NCBI GenBank assembly: GCA_905331475.1
Contig: CAJNYU010000040.1
Coordinates: 110,589 to 174,588, forward strand
Source of the DNA: Rotaria socialis
Lineage: Eukaryota; Rotifera; Eurotatoria; Philodinida; Philodinidae
Reading direction: 5' to 3'
DNA: 64,000 nucleotides
In this document: positions 1 through 11,882 of the stretch, piece after piece
How the letters are laid out: the number at the start of each line of letters is the position of its first letter
Numbering within the stretch: position 1 is the first letter of the stretch
Made by a program: the position numbers and the translations under genes
The notes under the pieces: generated by a model
Databases searched by the model: none
Told to the model about the DNA's origin: nothing
Seen by the model: the letters and a program-made list of their open reading frames with translations, nothing else

Positions 1-119
1 ATATTAAGATAAAAGTAGAGTAAATTTAGTAATATAATGCTAATCACACATACTTGCTTGTTAAAAAATGTGAAAATGTAATGATTTTAGAATTATTTCT
101 ATTTTCTTTAAAACTAGAT

Positions 120-470
120 TAAGAGTAGTAACACCCGATTTGGTATGTACGCCAAAATGTTTTCGCAAGTTTTCAGTATCTAGAGAAAATCAAATAAATT
201 TATATGAGTAAATAATGATCATAATGCATACTGGAATTTTCCTATAGAATTATCAATATGCAGTTCTTCATCTTCTCTACCGGATCGTGTCCATAATTCA
301 TGATTACCCGGACAATAATAAACATCTCTAAAGTTTGACTTGAATATTCCTAACGTACGAATATTAATTATTAAGTAATATTAACCTGCAATTATTACTG
401 TGCCATTTAAATATTTGTTCGTTGGTAATTGTTCAACCCATTGCATATTTTCCTCCTGCATACGCGTGTA
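120..470 (-). pseudogene. Calcineurin-like metallophosphoesterase remnant
   Basis: Read on the minus strand, 395-457 gives a segment ending in NGTVIIAG, as in the beta strand before the GD metal-binding motif of calcineurin-like phosphoesterases. Positions 262-364 then give FRDVYYCPGNHELW, which contains the family's GNHE metal-ligand motif (about 291-311). A third piece at 125-185 reads RKHFGVHTKSGV, as found further downstream in such enzymes. The aspartate expected after IIAG and the helix that should separate the two motifs are missing: only 36 nt lie between the pieces, and they contain stops. I take it as a decayed or partial copy that may run off the left edge. A live gene with very short introns is less likely. 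The family assignment rests on the GNHELW block. Confidence 0.55.
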
Positions 471-1611
471 TTTGAATAGGTAATTGTAAGGAAAGAAAAG
501 AATACAAAAAAAAAGCAGGCGTTCTGTCGATTATCACCAGGCTACTGCTTTTATTTTATTGCCTACCACGTACAATCACAATCCATGTCAGGCAAGCGAA
601 GTAAATGAAGTGGTTTTTCTATTGGATGGCTAAAAGAATTCATATTTTACATTAAAGAACAGTTTAGCAAAGTAATAAGCAATCATTTCTTTCGTGTATA
701 TTTTTTATTTTTAACTTGAAAAAAAACAAAAAAATGGAGGAAACATAAATTTGAGCAGGTTCAAGGATGGAAGCATAAAAATCAGCAATATCTTGCGTAT
801 GAAAGTTTTCTTTAACTTACAGAATTCTAAGAATTCAGAAAAATATTAATTATAGAAGAAAACGAAGTTCTCAACACACGTTGTAAGAACATAAAGGATT
901 GCATGCATTTCATATGGAATCAAATGTATATTTGGTTCTCGCCCACCCCCACCTGTATCTTCACTAAATCATTGCAGATCAACAAAACGTAGTAATAAAA
1001 ATCTAATGTCATGTCGTGGACTGATAATGTTGGTGAAGTTTCATGGATCCCGGTTGCTTCAGTGATATTTAGTATCATATTTAAATGAATGAGAAAAATA
1101 ATAGTCAACGCTAACCACATATTAATAGAAAACAACTCTCAAACAAGCCTTGCAAGTGCTGTTGTAAATTTCTCTTCAGCAATATCAACGTGTATTTGCA
1201 TTTTTTTTATAATTCTTTCCAACTATCATGGTCTTGTATACTTAAAATAGATTTTGAATTGTGGTGAATCGATTTCGATATAATTTATACATTGAATTCA
1301 TGAACAAGATCACGAAATTCTTTACCATAGAGCGAAATTTTATCTAAATGTTTACAAACTCCCTAGAAATAATAATTTAAAATAATCTTGGAAGAGATGA
1401 TGAGAATAAAAGGTGGAGAAATTTTTCAATCCAATCAAAGAAAATTTACAGCACACCAATATGACAATATTTCGATTGGATCATTGTTTAAAACCAACCA
1501 GTTTTTAGCTTTGATAACAAATTTTTTTTATGAAATAGTTAAAATAATTAATAAATATTAATCGCTGTGAAATGAAAAGGACTATGTGAATATGATTTTT
1601 TTAAATTTTAG
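471..1611. other. Intergenic, no gene recognised
   Basis: AT-rich spacer upstream of ABCB8. A 71-codon minus-strand frame at 920-1135 begins with a hydrophobic stretch (MFSINMWLALTIIFLI) that resembles a signal anchor, but I see no family motif and no convincing continuation, so I do not call a gene. Confidence 0.4.
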
Positions 1612-4502
1612 ATGCTGGCCGTTCGTCTTTTTAGACGAATACCGGTAGGAACTTCTAGTATCAAATCTAAATCTTGTCTTCGATTACTTGCCGGTATAAC
1701 AAGTGGTGGTAGTGCACTGACAATAGTATGGAAACATTATCGAGTGCATGCTTCGAAAAACCCGAAACTTGATTCTAATCAACTATCATCGATTGTACGT
1801 GAAGTTGAAGGGAAAAAAGTAGCATCATCATCATCATCAGAGAAATTTGATTGGAAACTTTTCTGGCATTATTTACGACCACAAATATGGGTTATAGCAT
1901 GTGCAACAGCCGTAAAATCTTTTTCCATTAGTTTTAAGCTATAAAATATAACAATTTCTTTTTAGACAGCTCTCGTAGTTGCCTATTTAAATGTAGCTAT
2001 ACCACTTGAACTGGGAAATCTTATCAATGTAATATCGAGTTTATTCACATCTTCATCTTCATCCGTAGACTTTAAAGAAATGCTATCGAAACCAACGTTT
2101 AGGCTTCTTCAATTATATATATATCAATCAATAGCTACATTTGAATATATCACTCTTCTATCCATAGCTGGTGAACGTATGGCGGCTGCTATTCGTCGAG
2201 ATCTTTTTCAAAATGTTCTAAAATTAGATATGGAATTTTTCGACAGAACAAAAACAGGAGAAATAATGGATAGGTAGATGACTAGTTGATTTCTAATATT
2301 ATATTATTCTTTTTGTTAAATTAAAGATTAACATCCGATGTTCAAGAGTTTAAATCAAGTTTTAAATTACTGATTTCACAAGGTTTACGTGCATCAACAC
2401 AAGTACGAAAAAGTATTCAATAATAAACTGTCTATGTTGTTCGTTAATCTAGATTGTTGGTTCAGCTGTATCACTCTATTGTATTTCTCCAACGTTAGCT
2501 ACACTAGCTGGTCTTACCATTCCGAGTATTATTGCAGGTGGTACAGTATTCGGTTCTGTACTACGCAAACTTTCACGGCAAGCACAAGCACAATTATCCG
2601 TATCGACTGGTATTGCCTATGAAGCTATATCAAACATTCGAACAACTCGAGCGTTCGGTGCTGAAACAAAAGAACATGAGTAAAATAATTTGAGTGATGT
2701 TTCTCTTCATGGATACAGTTTTTTTTTCTAGAATGTTTCAAAATGAAGTGAATAAAGCTTGCGAACTTAATATACGATTAGGTATTGGCATAGGTGTATT
2801 TCAAGGTCTTAATAATCTAGTTATGAATGGTATTGTATTGAGTACGATTGCTCTTGGTGGTCAATTCGTTTCTCAACAACGTTTATCTGCTGGTGATTTG
2901 ATCGCATTTCTAGTTGCAACACAAACTATTCAACGATCATTAACACAAATTTCAGTTCTAATTGGACAAGCTATTCGAGGAATGTCAGCCGGCGCAAGAA
3001 TACATGAATATCAAAAATTAACAAGTTCTATTCCACTGGAACAAGGTATTCGCATACCTTTTCATTCTATGCTTGGTCAAGTTCAATTCTCGAATGTTGG
3101 ATTTTCTTATCCAACACGAGAGCAACAGGTTAAACTCATTGAGAGATTCGAATAAAATATGTAGTTTATTATTATTATTTTTTGTCTAGATGGTATTAGA
3201 AAATTTTAATTTTACAATTCCGTGTGGTAAAACTGTTGCTTTGGTAGGTCCATCTGGATCAGGTTAATAAGAAACAGAAAAAAAAGGAATATTTATAATA
3301 CATATGATGGTTTAGTATAGGTAAATCCACATTATGTTCGCTACTTGTGCGTTTCTATGATCCAATCAATGGTCAAATAACTATTGATGGAAAAGATATT
3401 CGTAAGTTTAATGCAACATGGCTTCGATCGAACGTTATTGGAATGATTAATCAAGTAAGCAAATTCCTATGAAAATTAACTCACACAGGAAGAAAAAACT
3501 ATGTTATATTAATTCTGAGCTCTTGAATTTCTATAGTTAAATTCTATCATGAGTGTCGTTTCGAATTATTTAGGAGCCCATCTTATTTTCAACAACAATT
3601 ATGGAAAATATTCGTTTTGGTAAACCAGATGCAACCGATGCCGAAGTTATGGCAGCAGCTAAACTAGCCATGGCACATGATTTTATTCAATTATTTCCTG
3701 ATGGATATCGAACTGTTGTTGGTGAACGTGGTGTGACCGTTTCCGGTTTGTTTTCTTTAATTTTATTAGCTCGCGTTTGTTCACGTACTGTTTTTAGGTG
3801 GACAACGACAAAGAATTGCCATGTAAAAACTCATTTGATCCTTTGAAAGTTTTTAATATTTTCTATTTAAAGTGCCCGAGCTTTACTTAAGAATCCATCG
3901 ATATTAATTCTCGATGAAGGTAATTATAGTTAAAAAAGATTCTCTGTATTCTTATTTTTTTCATTTTTAGCTACAAGGTAATTCAACAAAAGATCTATTA
4001 TTAATAATTGTTGTGTTCTAGTGCACTTGATGCTGAATCGGAAAAGCAAGTTCAATCAGCAATTAATAACGTTGCAAAGGGTAATTCACTTATAAGTTTT
4101 ATAGCAAAAGAAAACATAATCGAACTAAAAATCGAGAATTTTTTATTCACCAAAAGATTCCTAATGTGAAAAAACTATCTTGATCATTTTAAAGTGGGCC
4201 CTTATCAAATCTGCATTTACTGAAAATCGATATGTCGTTGGATGATCTTTATTTCTCCTGTCTGCAAATAGGTCGTACAACACTAATAATTGCTCATCGG
4301 CTGAGTACAATACGTAATGCAGATATAATTGGTGTTATGCTACATGGAAAACTAGTCGAGGTGAGAATATGATATATGTACGAATTTTCCAGAGGAAAAC
4401 TTTATTTTTCAGATGGGTACACATACTGAATTGATGTCTAAGAAAAATGGTGTTTATGCTGAACTAATGCGTATCCAACAGTCTGGTATTAATATCCTCT
4501 AA
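1612..4502 (+). CDS. ABCB8: Mitochondrial ABC half-transporter, ABCB8 type
   Basis: Fourteen exons join to 667 codons: 1612-1911, 1966-2273, 2327-2402, 2453-2679, 2732-3128, 3190-3262, 3321-3454, 3574-3745, 3798-3822, 3873-3919, 3971-3977, 4022-4080, 4272-4360, 4413-4502. The N-terminus is Arg/Ser-rich and acid-poor, like a mitochondrial presequence. It is followed by [12 protein letters not shown] and FDWKLFW, typical of ABCB8, then a six-helix membrane domain containing [12 protein letters not shown]. The nucleotide-binding domain is complete: Walker A GPSGSGKS (about 455), signature VSGGQ (about 561), Walker B ILILDE (about 581), D-loop SALD and H-loop IAHR. Vertebrate ABCB8 is the ATP-binding subunit of the inner-membrane mitoKATP channel. 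The length is close to the family. An acceptor-like TTTTAG abuts the ATG, suggesting trans-splicing or a 5'-UTR intron. Exon 11 is only 7 nt. Confidence 0.93.
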
Positions 4503-4654
4503 AATTCTTCCTTTTTTTTTATAACATAGTTGTTTTCAAATAAAAAATAAACATAAAAGAAATAATTATATTTTCTTTGAAGAAAGACAGAAGAATCTAT
4601 TGCAAGACAGTTCATTTATCTATTTTTGTTAAAGATCGCTGCTAAATTTTTCCG
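4503..4654 (+). promoter_or_regulatory. Short ABCB8/SLC49A4 spacer with poly(A) signals and splice acceptors
   Basis: The 152-nt gap between two co-oriented genes holds overlapping AATAAA signals (about 4540-4550), then a pyrimidine-rich TATTTTCTTTGAAG and a second acceptor-like TTTTTGTTAAAG just before the ATG at 4655. This order (poly(A) signal, then acceptor, then the next start codon) is what a polycistronic transcript resolved by trans-splicing would need. No separate promoter is visible. Confidence 0.4.
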
Positions 4655-6314
4655 ATGATATCTGAGCCAAGTGAATCTTTACTTATTGTAGCATCAACTC
4701 AGACAAAGCCAGTCTATGTATTATATACACAACGATTCTATGTTCTATTTATATTTTCATTTCTCGCTTTTAATCAATGTCTTATCTGGTTAACATTTTC
4801 ACCAATAGCCAGAAGTACTGAAGTTTATTACGGTATTAGTGAAGCTACTGTTTATCTGCTTCTGAATTGGGGACCGATTATTTTCACTCCATGTTTACCG
4901 TTGACTTATATATTATTAAATAAACATAATGGACTTCGACGTTGTATTCTATTGCTTTCAATCGTTGATTTTCTAGCAGCACTTGTTCGTATTCTTCCAA
5001 TTGTTATCACAAAACCATCAAGTCCAAATTTCAGTTCAATATCTTTACCATTTTTACATTTAGGCCAAATATTAAATGCAGCTTGTGGTCCATTGGTGAT
5101 GGCACCTGTTTCGCAACTTTCTTGCCTATGGTTTGCTCCTCACGAACGAACACGTGCAACAACAGTGGCTGTACTTGCTAATAATTTCGGTTCAACAATA
5201 GGTTTTGTAATTAGTCCATTTATCGTTTCGTCGCCGGACTATATCCCTCGTCTACTTTATGTTCATTTGGGTCTGGCATTTATAGCTTGTATTCTTGGTC
5301 TTCTCTTTTTTCCTTCTTATCCACCAAGTGCTCCATCTGCTGCTGCAGAATCACTTATGCAAAATCCAATGCATGAACATCGCAATTCATGGAAGAAATA
5401 TCTGAAAGATATTTGGCTATGTTTAACAAACCCGTCATTTGTTCTCATATTAACAGCGGGTGGCCTACTTCCTGGTACATTTGGTGCATGGACAAGTTTA
5501 TATGATGTTATTCTTAAACCTGAAAATTATACTGAACAACAAGCAGGTAATAAGATTTAAATCCGCGTATTTCGTACCTAATCTTTCGGTCTAAATAGTC
5601 AGAGTACTTTTCGTATGTTTCCTCTAGCAGCGAAGAACCATACTCTTCAAATTGTTTTCATACTTTTGCAGATATTCTCTGTCGTTCAGTCTTCTTCTAA
5701 TAATGTGAGAATGTTGTATTAGCAATTATATTTTTTTTTGTGTTTTAGGTTGGTTTGCGTTTGGCTCTTCGATCGCTGGAATCATTGGTGGATTGTTTTT
5801 AAGTTTTCTCGCTGATACACATCGTTTTCAACATTCATTAAAAGCACTTGTATTGATGTCATATGTCATCTGTTTATTCGCTACTATTTGGTTTGAATTG
5901 TCTGTTCGTACGTCCTTCTTTAATAGACCTATTCTTCCGTCAAATGCTGTTACTATCGGTTTATCAACAGCATTTGCTGGATTATTTTCGGGCGCTCCAA
6001 CAACATTGATGTATGAAGCTCTTGCCGAAATAATGTTTCCTTTACCAGAATCATTATCTGCCTCGATTCTTGTTCAATGGTATAATGTAACTGGTCTTGT
6101 TCTATTATTTATTGCACCCAATCGATATAAATTAATGAATATACTTATTTTGATTGTAAATATCGTCTGTATTTTCTTGATATTATTCGCTCGGTTTACC
6201 TATAAACGACGTGATGAAGACGAAAGAAAACGCCTTGAAAAAGAACAGAATCAAATTTCAGATCAAGACGATTACAGTATTATCAACGATGCACAGTATG
6301 GAACATTCTCCTAA
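4655..6314 (+). CDS. SLC49A4: Major facilitator transporter, SLC49A4 (DIRC2) type
   Basis: Two exons (4655-5546 and 5749-6314) join in frame (GCA G|GT) to 485 codons with about twelve hydrophobic segments. Diagnostic blocks are LLNWGPI near residue 72, LHLGQILNAACGP, then WFAPHERTRATTVA in the loop after helix 4, and an Arg/Lys/Glu-rich C-terminal tail. These match SLC49A4/DIRC2 better than the FLVCR branch, and the length is close to the human protein. SLC49A4 is a lysosomal membrane transporter, reported to export pyridoxine with protons; the substrate here is inferred from the family. A Leu-Leu pair after acidic residues at the N-terminus (SESLL) recalls lysosomal sorting signals but does not fit the strict ExxxLL spacing. 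The gene follows ABCB8 by 152 nt on the same strand. Confidence 0.85.
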
Positions 6315-6427
6315 ATGTATAGCTACATCTATATTTATTATAAATACAAACGTGAAAAAACACGGAAAAATTGTTGAAGATATGAATAGATGAATTTATT
6401 TTAATTTATATAAAATCAGTAGATCCA

Positions 6428-7411
6428 TGTAAAAGATTTAAACCTTTTTCTTTCAATGATTTTAATGGTACATTTATACTCATTCGCAGCATGTTACTAC
6501 ATAATAAAACTAACAAAAATCTCAATCAAAATTGACAATCGAATGATTTAACCTTGTAAAGTTTTCCGCGGCTTCCATTCGATAGTTCATTTCAGTATTA
6601 CTATTTTCATAATTTTTATCGATATCTTTACAAAATAATATTTTACTCCTTCATAAACTACCAATAAGTTGAAATAAAATCTCCGGTGGAATTAATATTT
6701 CATCAATTAGTTCTTCTACTGTCCCATCCTATACTTTATTAAATAATAGTAACGCAACCATTTGATATATTGACGCCTTTGAAATCAGCAAACCTTTCCG
6801 AAAATTTAGCAGAATCTATATTTTGGTTCCTTAAAAGGTGTTTCCCATGTTTCTTTTGACTATTAATGAAGCCATATTAATTTTCGACCACTTTGACGGT
6901 CAGTATAAAAACCTGTGAAACTACCGACTCTTGACTTCAACACTAAAAGAAACATTCATTTTTTGAAAAGCAACAAATAATTATTACTTCGATGGGTAAA
7001 ATGATATTTGAGGGAGTTGAGAATGGCCACACCGTTGAATTCAACACCATTACGGAAAATCCAACTAGAATACAATAGAAAAGCTATACTCTTTTCAAAT
7101 ATTTCATAAAATATCCTACCCATATCTTCGGCATCTTTTTCTTTACAATACGTTCGATATTCACGAGTTAAATTTTTACTAACATCATTATCTTGAAGCA
7201 TTCGTAAATGGAAAACCGTATGCTGTCTGGCCAAAGAAAAAAAATGGTAATATCGATTTATGATGATAGTTGTATTTACTCTTAACTTTGAGATCATCAG
7301 TTGTTTATAATCTTCAGAAGTACTCGATTGAGCAACTAAACGTTTTGCTAACATTTTACCATAGAACTTTTCATCAACATCTTTATCTCCAATAAAATTC
7401 AAAACGATCTA
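6428..7411 (-). pseudogene. Decayed cullin-1-like gene
   Basis: Minus-strand pieces follow the order of the cullin C-terminal half. At 7411-7280, after an acceptor, comes DKDVDEKFYGKMLAKRLV and MISKLR. Near 7200 is RMLQDNDVSKNL; near 7050 SSWIF; near 6880 FYTDRQSGRKLIWLH; near 6770 SKASIYQMVALLLFNK; then TVEELIDEILIPPEIL and, near 6450, MSINVPLKS. Each matches successive CUL1 blocks (for example FYSKMLAKRLV, RHSGRKLTWLH, ASTFQMAILLQYN, VNINVPLK). Stops fall inside LIWLH and after LLLFNK. A likely exon junction at 7280/7228 is followed by a short deletion that changes frame, and other blocks are shortened. The N-terminal half and the neddylation domain were not found. CUL1 scaffolds SCF ubiquitin ligases, but this copy cannot encode it. 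Confidence 0.8.
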
Positions 7412-8706
7412 AAACAAAAGCAAGGCAACCTATGAAAGAAATTATTTGTATAAGTAGTACTACTGTTTTATCGAACTTTTCTTCGAGAGAAATGGATCCA
7501 TCAATAGTCATTTGAATTCGAGTGAAACACAACAAACCCTATTCTCAGAAGAATATCAGTGTACCGAGCTAATACTTGTACTGACTGTGTCACTGTACCG
7601 TGAACTACAGTTAGATTACTGTTAGCATTAAAGGAGTCTTGGGTTGGTTTTGAGTACTCGTTATAAATACTGATTACTATTCGAATATAGCTTTTTAGGT
7701 CCTATTGTAAGAAACAGGAGAATCCAGAATTCATTATGCATTAAGAGTTTTTCGATTTTTAATCAAAAATAAAATACTATCTTTACCGTTTCTGATCGCT
7801 ATTGATACTATATTGAATATGATCGGGAAAGATGAATTCTTTTAATTTATTGATTATCGCTTGAAATGTAGGTTAGGATTCTGACAAAAAAAAGTTCTAA
7901 TGGTTAGCAAGAATAAAATCTGATTAGATTTGTGTCATCTAAGCGACTCTATTCCACATGAGCAGTGTATCTACATATGAAGCAAAAAGAAAATGTGCAA
8001 ATTCTTTTCTGTGTATTTACACAAATGAATTTCGTTAGGAAATTTCAACAATTTACTTTTTCAGAAATCTACACATGCCGCGTAGCAATAGATACCCTCT
8101 GACTGTTTTAAGTATAAACTCTACAGATTATTTGAATTTATTCAAAGCTAATTAACAAAAGTGACGCTTTTTTCATTGATTAAAATATTCACCTGAAAAT
8201 TAGTTTTTAGATATTCTATAAATGGCATAGAAGTCAAGTGAACTTAACGCGTTAATACTTAGCATGTCTTTGAGAGAGAAATCCGACGTACCATCATGAA
8301 CAGGAAAAACTAAAGATGTCGACATCGTGTCTCTACTTTGATTAATTAGTTTTCTCTAACGAAATTTAAACATGTTTGTGAGATCAACATATAATAGAAT
8401 TTTTCGCCGTTTAAAAGAAAAAGGTGGTTAGATGATAGATAATGTGAGTACAGAACGGAGTCTAAAATGCCCTAATGTATTTATCTTTTAATCATTTATA
8501 AAATAGTACAATTTTTATTTTGTTTTATTATTTCCTTTTTTTTCTGTTGATATTCACCAATAGGAAATAAGAAGTTCATTTAGAGTAAAGAATGAAATCG
8601 TGCCCCGATGGATATATTTGTATCTCGACACAGGAGTCTTCTATAGGCATACACAAAATATTTTCAATAGACCGAATTCAATTTTCAAACAAACAATTCA
8701 AATTAT
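7412..8706. other. Intergenic, no gene recognised
   Basis: AT-rich sequence between the cullin remnant and the receptor remnant. I looked for the missing upstream cullin exons on the minus strand and did not recognise any. Confidence 0.4.
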
Positions 8707-9611
8707 ATGTCGAACTATATAGGAAAACTACAAATTAACATTACCGATATAATTGACATACCGATTTATATAATCACTATTCTACTAGCCAATTTATAGA
8801 TAATAATAATAATTGTTTCAAGTCGAAAAACTCTTCGATCAAATATATTTAGTTGGTTAACAATGAATGTTTGTTTTGCAAGCATGTTATTTTCTTGTGA
8901 AAACTTAATATCAATTATTTTTACTTTAAGTAATTCCTTAAATACACAGCAATCATGCTGTGTAAAAATGTTTCTTGTTCGTACGAGTGCATGTCGGGTG
9001 ATGTATGCGCTTTGTTTTGCTGCATTTTGTCGTTTATTATCAATTGAGTATCTTCATAAACAAATATTTTGATCGACTCGTTCGATATCAAGAAACATTA
9101 TCATATGTTGGATTCTTGCCGTACTTGCTGGTTTACCTTATTTATTCTTCGACGGCGCTGTATGTTGGCTTCATGATGTTAAAAGATTACTTGAAATATA
9201 TGGTACTTTCATAGTAATAATTCTACCAGTTACTATTGTAATGACATGTAATCTTGCAACCTTTCGAATTGTGCCACAATCGGGCAAACGTATTCAAGAT
9301 GCACAAAACAACAATGGAAATCAGCTGAACAAACGAGAAATGGATTTATTTAAAACAATGTTATTAACATTCTGTGTGTGTGTGCTATAGGCTCAGCATC
9401 GATTATTCTCGAAAGATTATTTATTGATGATGAAAATAGTTTACCTTCATCTGTACCGTTTCTTTTTCATATTCTACCAGCTATTTCTATGTTAGCTAAT
9501 GTAATAAATATTAGTGATATATTCAGATCAACCAGTTCGACAAATAGTCGTAAAAGGATTTCAAATGTGATGAAAGATTTTTATGTAATTTGTAGTTTGA
9601 AAAAATATTAG
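8707..9611 (+). pseudogene. Decayed rhodopsin-like seven-helix receptor
   Basis: Adjacent frames give the expected order of membrane helices. Helix 1 is IPIYIITILLANL, interrupted by a stop, then IIIIIVSSRKTLRSN. Helix 2 is WLTMNVCFASMLFS. Helix 3 holds a cysteine pair and ends CRLLSIEYLHK where DRY is expected. Helix 4 is WILAVLAGLPYLFFDG, helix 5 GTFIVIILPVTIVMTCN, helix 6 FKTMLLTFCVCVL and helix 7 FLFHILPAISMLANV. At least three frame changes or stops break the frame: one in helix 1, one after the LHKQIF block and one at the end of helix 6. The pattern resembles the large divergent class A receptor families of spiralians; I cannot name a ligand class. Confidence 0.7.
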
Positions 9612-11151
9612 CAAATAAAAAATAATTGATATCTTATTCGAACAAGATCTTCATCTTAATTTTATTTTATAGGGTTCTAATTGTTCAGAATCATTTTATA
9701 ATTCACAGCTTGTTTACTTATGTGTTGTGCACTGTCTTTCGGTCAATTTGATTTATCGAACAGTTGATAAAAAGAAGATAACATATGCCTACAAAATTTA
9801 AGAATATTGATTTGAAACTTTTATCTCGTTCAATATAGGAATTATGAATGAATTTTTAAAAGGTCTACAAATAAATTTACAGTGGAAACAGTCACTGTGT
9901 TAGATTCACAAGCGGAGAATGCGTCAAGATATCCTGTTCAAAATTGGTTTCATAATGTTTTTTGTTTTAGTAGTTGGTTATTTCCGTTTTACAGATGTTT
10001 AATTTAGTTTAACTCCACTTGCTTGTGCTTGATTACATCATGATCTTAAATTTTCCAGATCCATACACAGATAATCGACGATGCTGTCAAGCACAGTATT
10101 TATTTCCCAATGTCTTCTCTCAGCGATTTTGTTTTGCGAACGATAAACAGTGATAAGCTATTTCGTAACATCAAAGATGTCGCTAGCATGTTTTAGAAAG
10201 CATTGAACTTCGGGTGGGAATTGGGAACATGCCATTGTGTCGTTTATAGAGATTTTGATTTTTAATGCGGTGCGAAGCACAGCATTTATGTAGTCCGTCG
10301 CGAGTTTTTTTTTCTTTCTTTCAAACTTGAGTACGCATAAAAAGTTCTTATTAAGTGACGCGATGATCTAAAGAACCGTAAATGCTAGAAAATCCATTCA
10401 AACTAGATATGAAAGTATTGAGATCGAACTTGTTACATCTTTTTCCGATTTTCAATACTAGGTTTTGTTCGCCTAAAAATATGATTCGAAAATGATGATT
10501 TTGAAAGGTTTTATTGTTTGATAGTTTCGCGCTAATCAAAATGACGTCATCAATAGTTGTTAACCAATAGTCTATTGCTTTACATCTGATTCATGAAAAT
10601 AATTAATCGTTCAATGAAAAAAATCGTTAGAAAACTGGTTGCTACATTTTCAGAAAGATCTTGTAGTGATGAATTTCAAAATGGTCGATTTAAGAATAGT
10701 GAATGCGAAATTTTTATTCAAAATTCGTATACGGAAATTTAAAAAAAATAATCGATTCTAATGAATATTAAAGTGGATCATTTATTTTTAAAATCTTATT
10801 CTCACTACTTTCGAATATTCGGCTCGTGTGCTTCGCACCGCATTTCGTAGTCGAGTGAAACTCGAATACCATCTAGTTGACGATTGCCAAGAGCAAAACT
10901 AACTATCAAGATGTGAGTATTGGAAAGAGTACTAAATTCTGATACTTGTAATCGATTAATAAAATAAGCAATTTGTTCAGAAAATCTTTAAAGTTCAATG
11001 GCATACTGATGAATGCTATTTTATTATGTCAAAGTTAACTTATTTACTGCTTATAGTGATATCGAGACAATCAGAAAGTAAATATATTAATTTTATGATG
11101 ATGAATTGTTCTTATGTCGGTATCACACCATAGATCCATTCCAGTTACAGT
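9612..11151. other. Gene-free stretch with a short inverted repeat
   Basis: No coding sequence recognised. It contains the inverted repeat listed at 10262-10846 and ends with the 3' flank of the first prohormone gene, which resembles the 3' flank of the second copy near 17.33-17.43 kb. Confidence 0.4.
10262..10846. repeat. Inverted-repeat-bounded segment (possible MITE)
   Basis: AATGCGGTGCGAAGCACA at the left recurs in reverse complement as TGTGCTTCGCACCGCATT at the right, about 585 bp away. The core GTGCGAAGCAC is itself a small palindrome, but the match extends beyond it. No target-site duplication or coding frame is evident, so a non-autonomous DNA element is only one possibility. Confidence 0.4.
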
Positions 11152-11517
11152 TTACCCAAAAAGCGGTCCTTTTTTCTTCGCATTTACCATTCTTTTTTGA
11201 TTTGATAATGCCAAAAGTAGACGCTGCCTGTTGGATTTTGCTAATTCATCTACATCATTGGTCTCATTTGAAATAGAATAGGCATCATCAGCGAACGATG
11301 ATAGTAGTGATCGACCCATAAGTGGAGCCCGCAAATGTCTGCCAGAATATGGTTTTGTTGCTTCGAGATCAGAAGTTCGAAGGAACGAAGCGAATGATGC
11401 AGTACTCATTGCTTGCTAAAAATGATTTATATAATTTTATAGTCATATAAATAATCGTATTTACTTTACTTGTAAAACAAGAAGATATAAGACACAACAA
11501 AATATGATATACTGCAT
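11152..11517 (-). CDS. Small secreted prohormone-like protein A
   Basis: Two exons on the minus strand (11470-11517 and 11152-11415, 54-nt GT-AG intron) give 103 codons. Exon 1 starts MQYIIFCCVLYLLVLQ, a signal-peptide core; exon 2 continues QAMSTASF. Further features are FLRTSDL, LRAPLMGRS, an acidic Asn-rich middle, and a C-terminus NAKKKGPLFG followed by stop. A terminal Gly after a basic cluster is the usual layout for a C-terminally amidated peptide (here GPLF-amide or a longer form). The paralogue at 17.4 kb keeps the same signal peptide, exon junction, FLRTSDL and terminal motif, which shows selection on the reading frame. I know no named family with this motif; a neuropeptide or hormone role is inferred from architecture alone. 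The ATG is preceded by an acceptor (TTTTGTAG) 24 nt upstream. Confidence 0.7.
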
Positions 11518-11815
11518 GATAATGATTCTGAAGTTTGAGATCTACAAAATAAAAGTGAGAAACTACGAGAAAAAATTCTTTTCTACATCTTAAAGACAAT
11601 TTTCTATGAAGTAAAAAAAGCACTATTATAGAAAAATGTCACTTTTTATATGAAAAAATAGCATCAAAGAAATTTTATTTCTCGAGATCACTCAGCATTT
11701 AATTCAAAAAAACAACAGCAAGCACAATTTCTGATTCAATTATACTTGTTTGGCAAATAGAAAGAGAACAATTGAAGATCTCAAAATAATTAATTTGCAC
11801 TTCACTTAACTATCT
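11518..11815 (-). promoter_or_regulatory. 5' flank of prohormone gene A, conserved with copy B
   Basis: Blocks such as ATCTCAAACTTC just after an acceptor, and farther upstream CTGATTCAATTATACTTG (plus-strand reading, about 11731), recur in the same order upstream of copy B (about 18037). The duplication therefore carried the leader and probably the promoter. No TATA box or factor site is identified. Confidence 0.4.
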
Positions 11816-11824
11816 TGGCATAGC

Positions 11825-11827
<3 letters not shown>

Positions 11828-11882
<55 letters not shown>
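11828..11882. repeat. (TA)n(GA)n microsatellite
   Basis: About 14 TA units run directly into about 13 GA units. It lies just upstream of prohormone gene A and has no counterpart at copy B. Confidence 0.95.
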
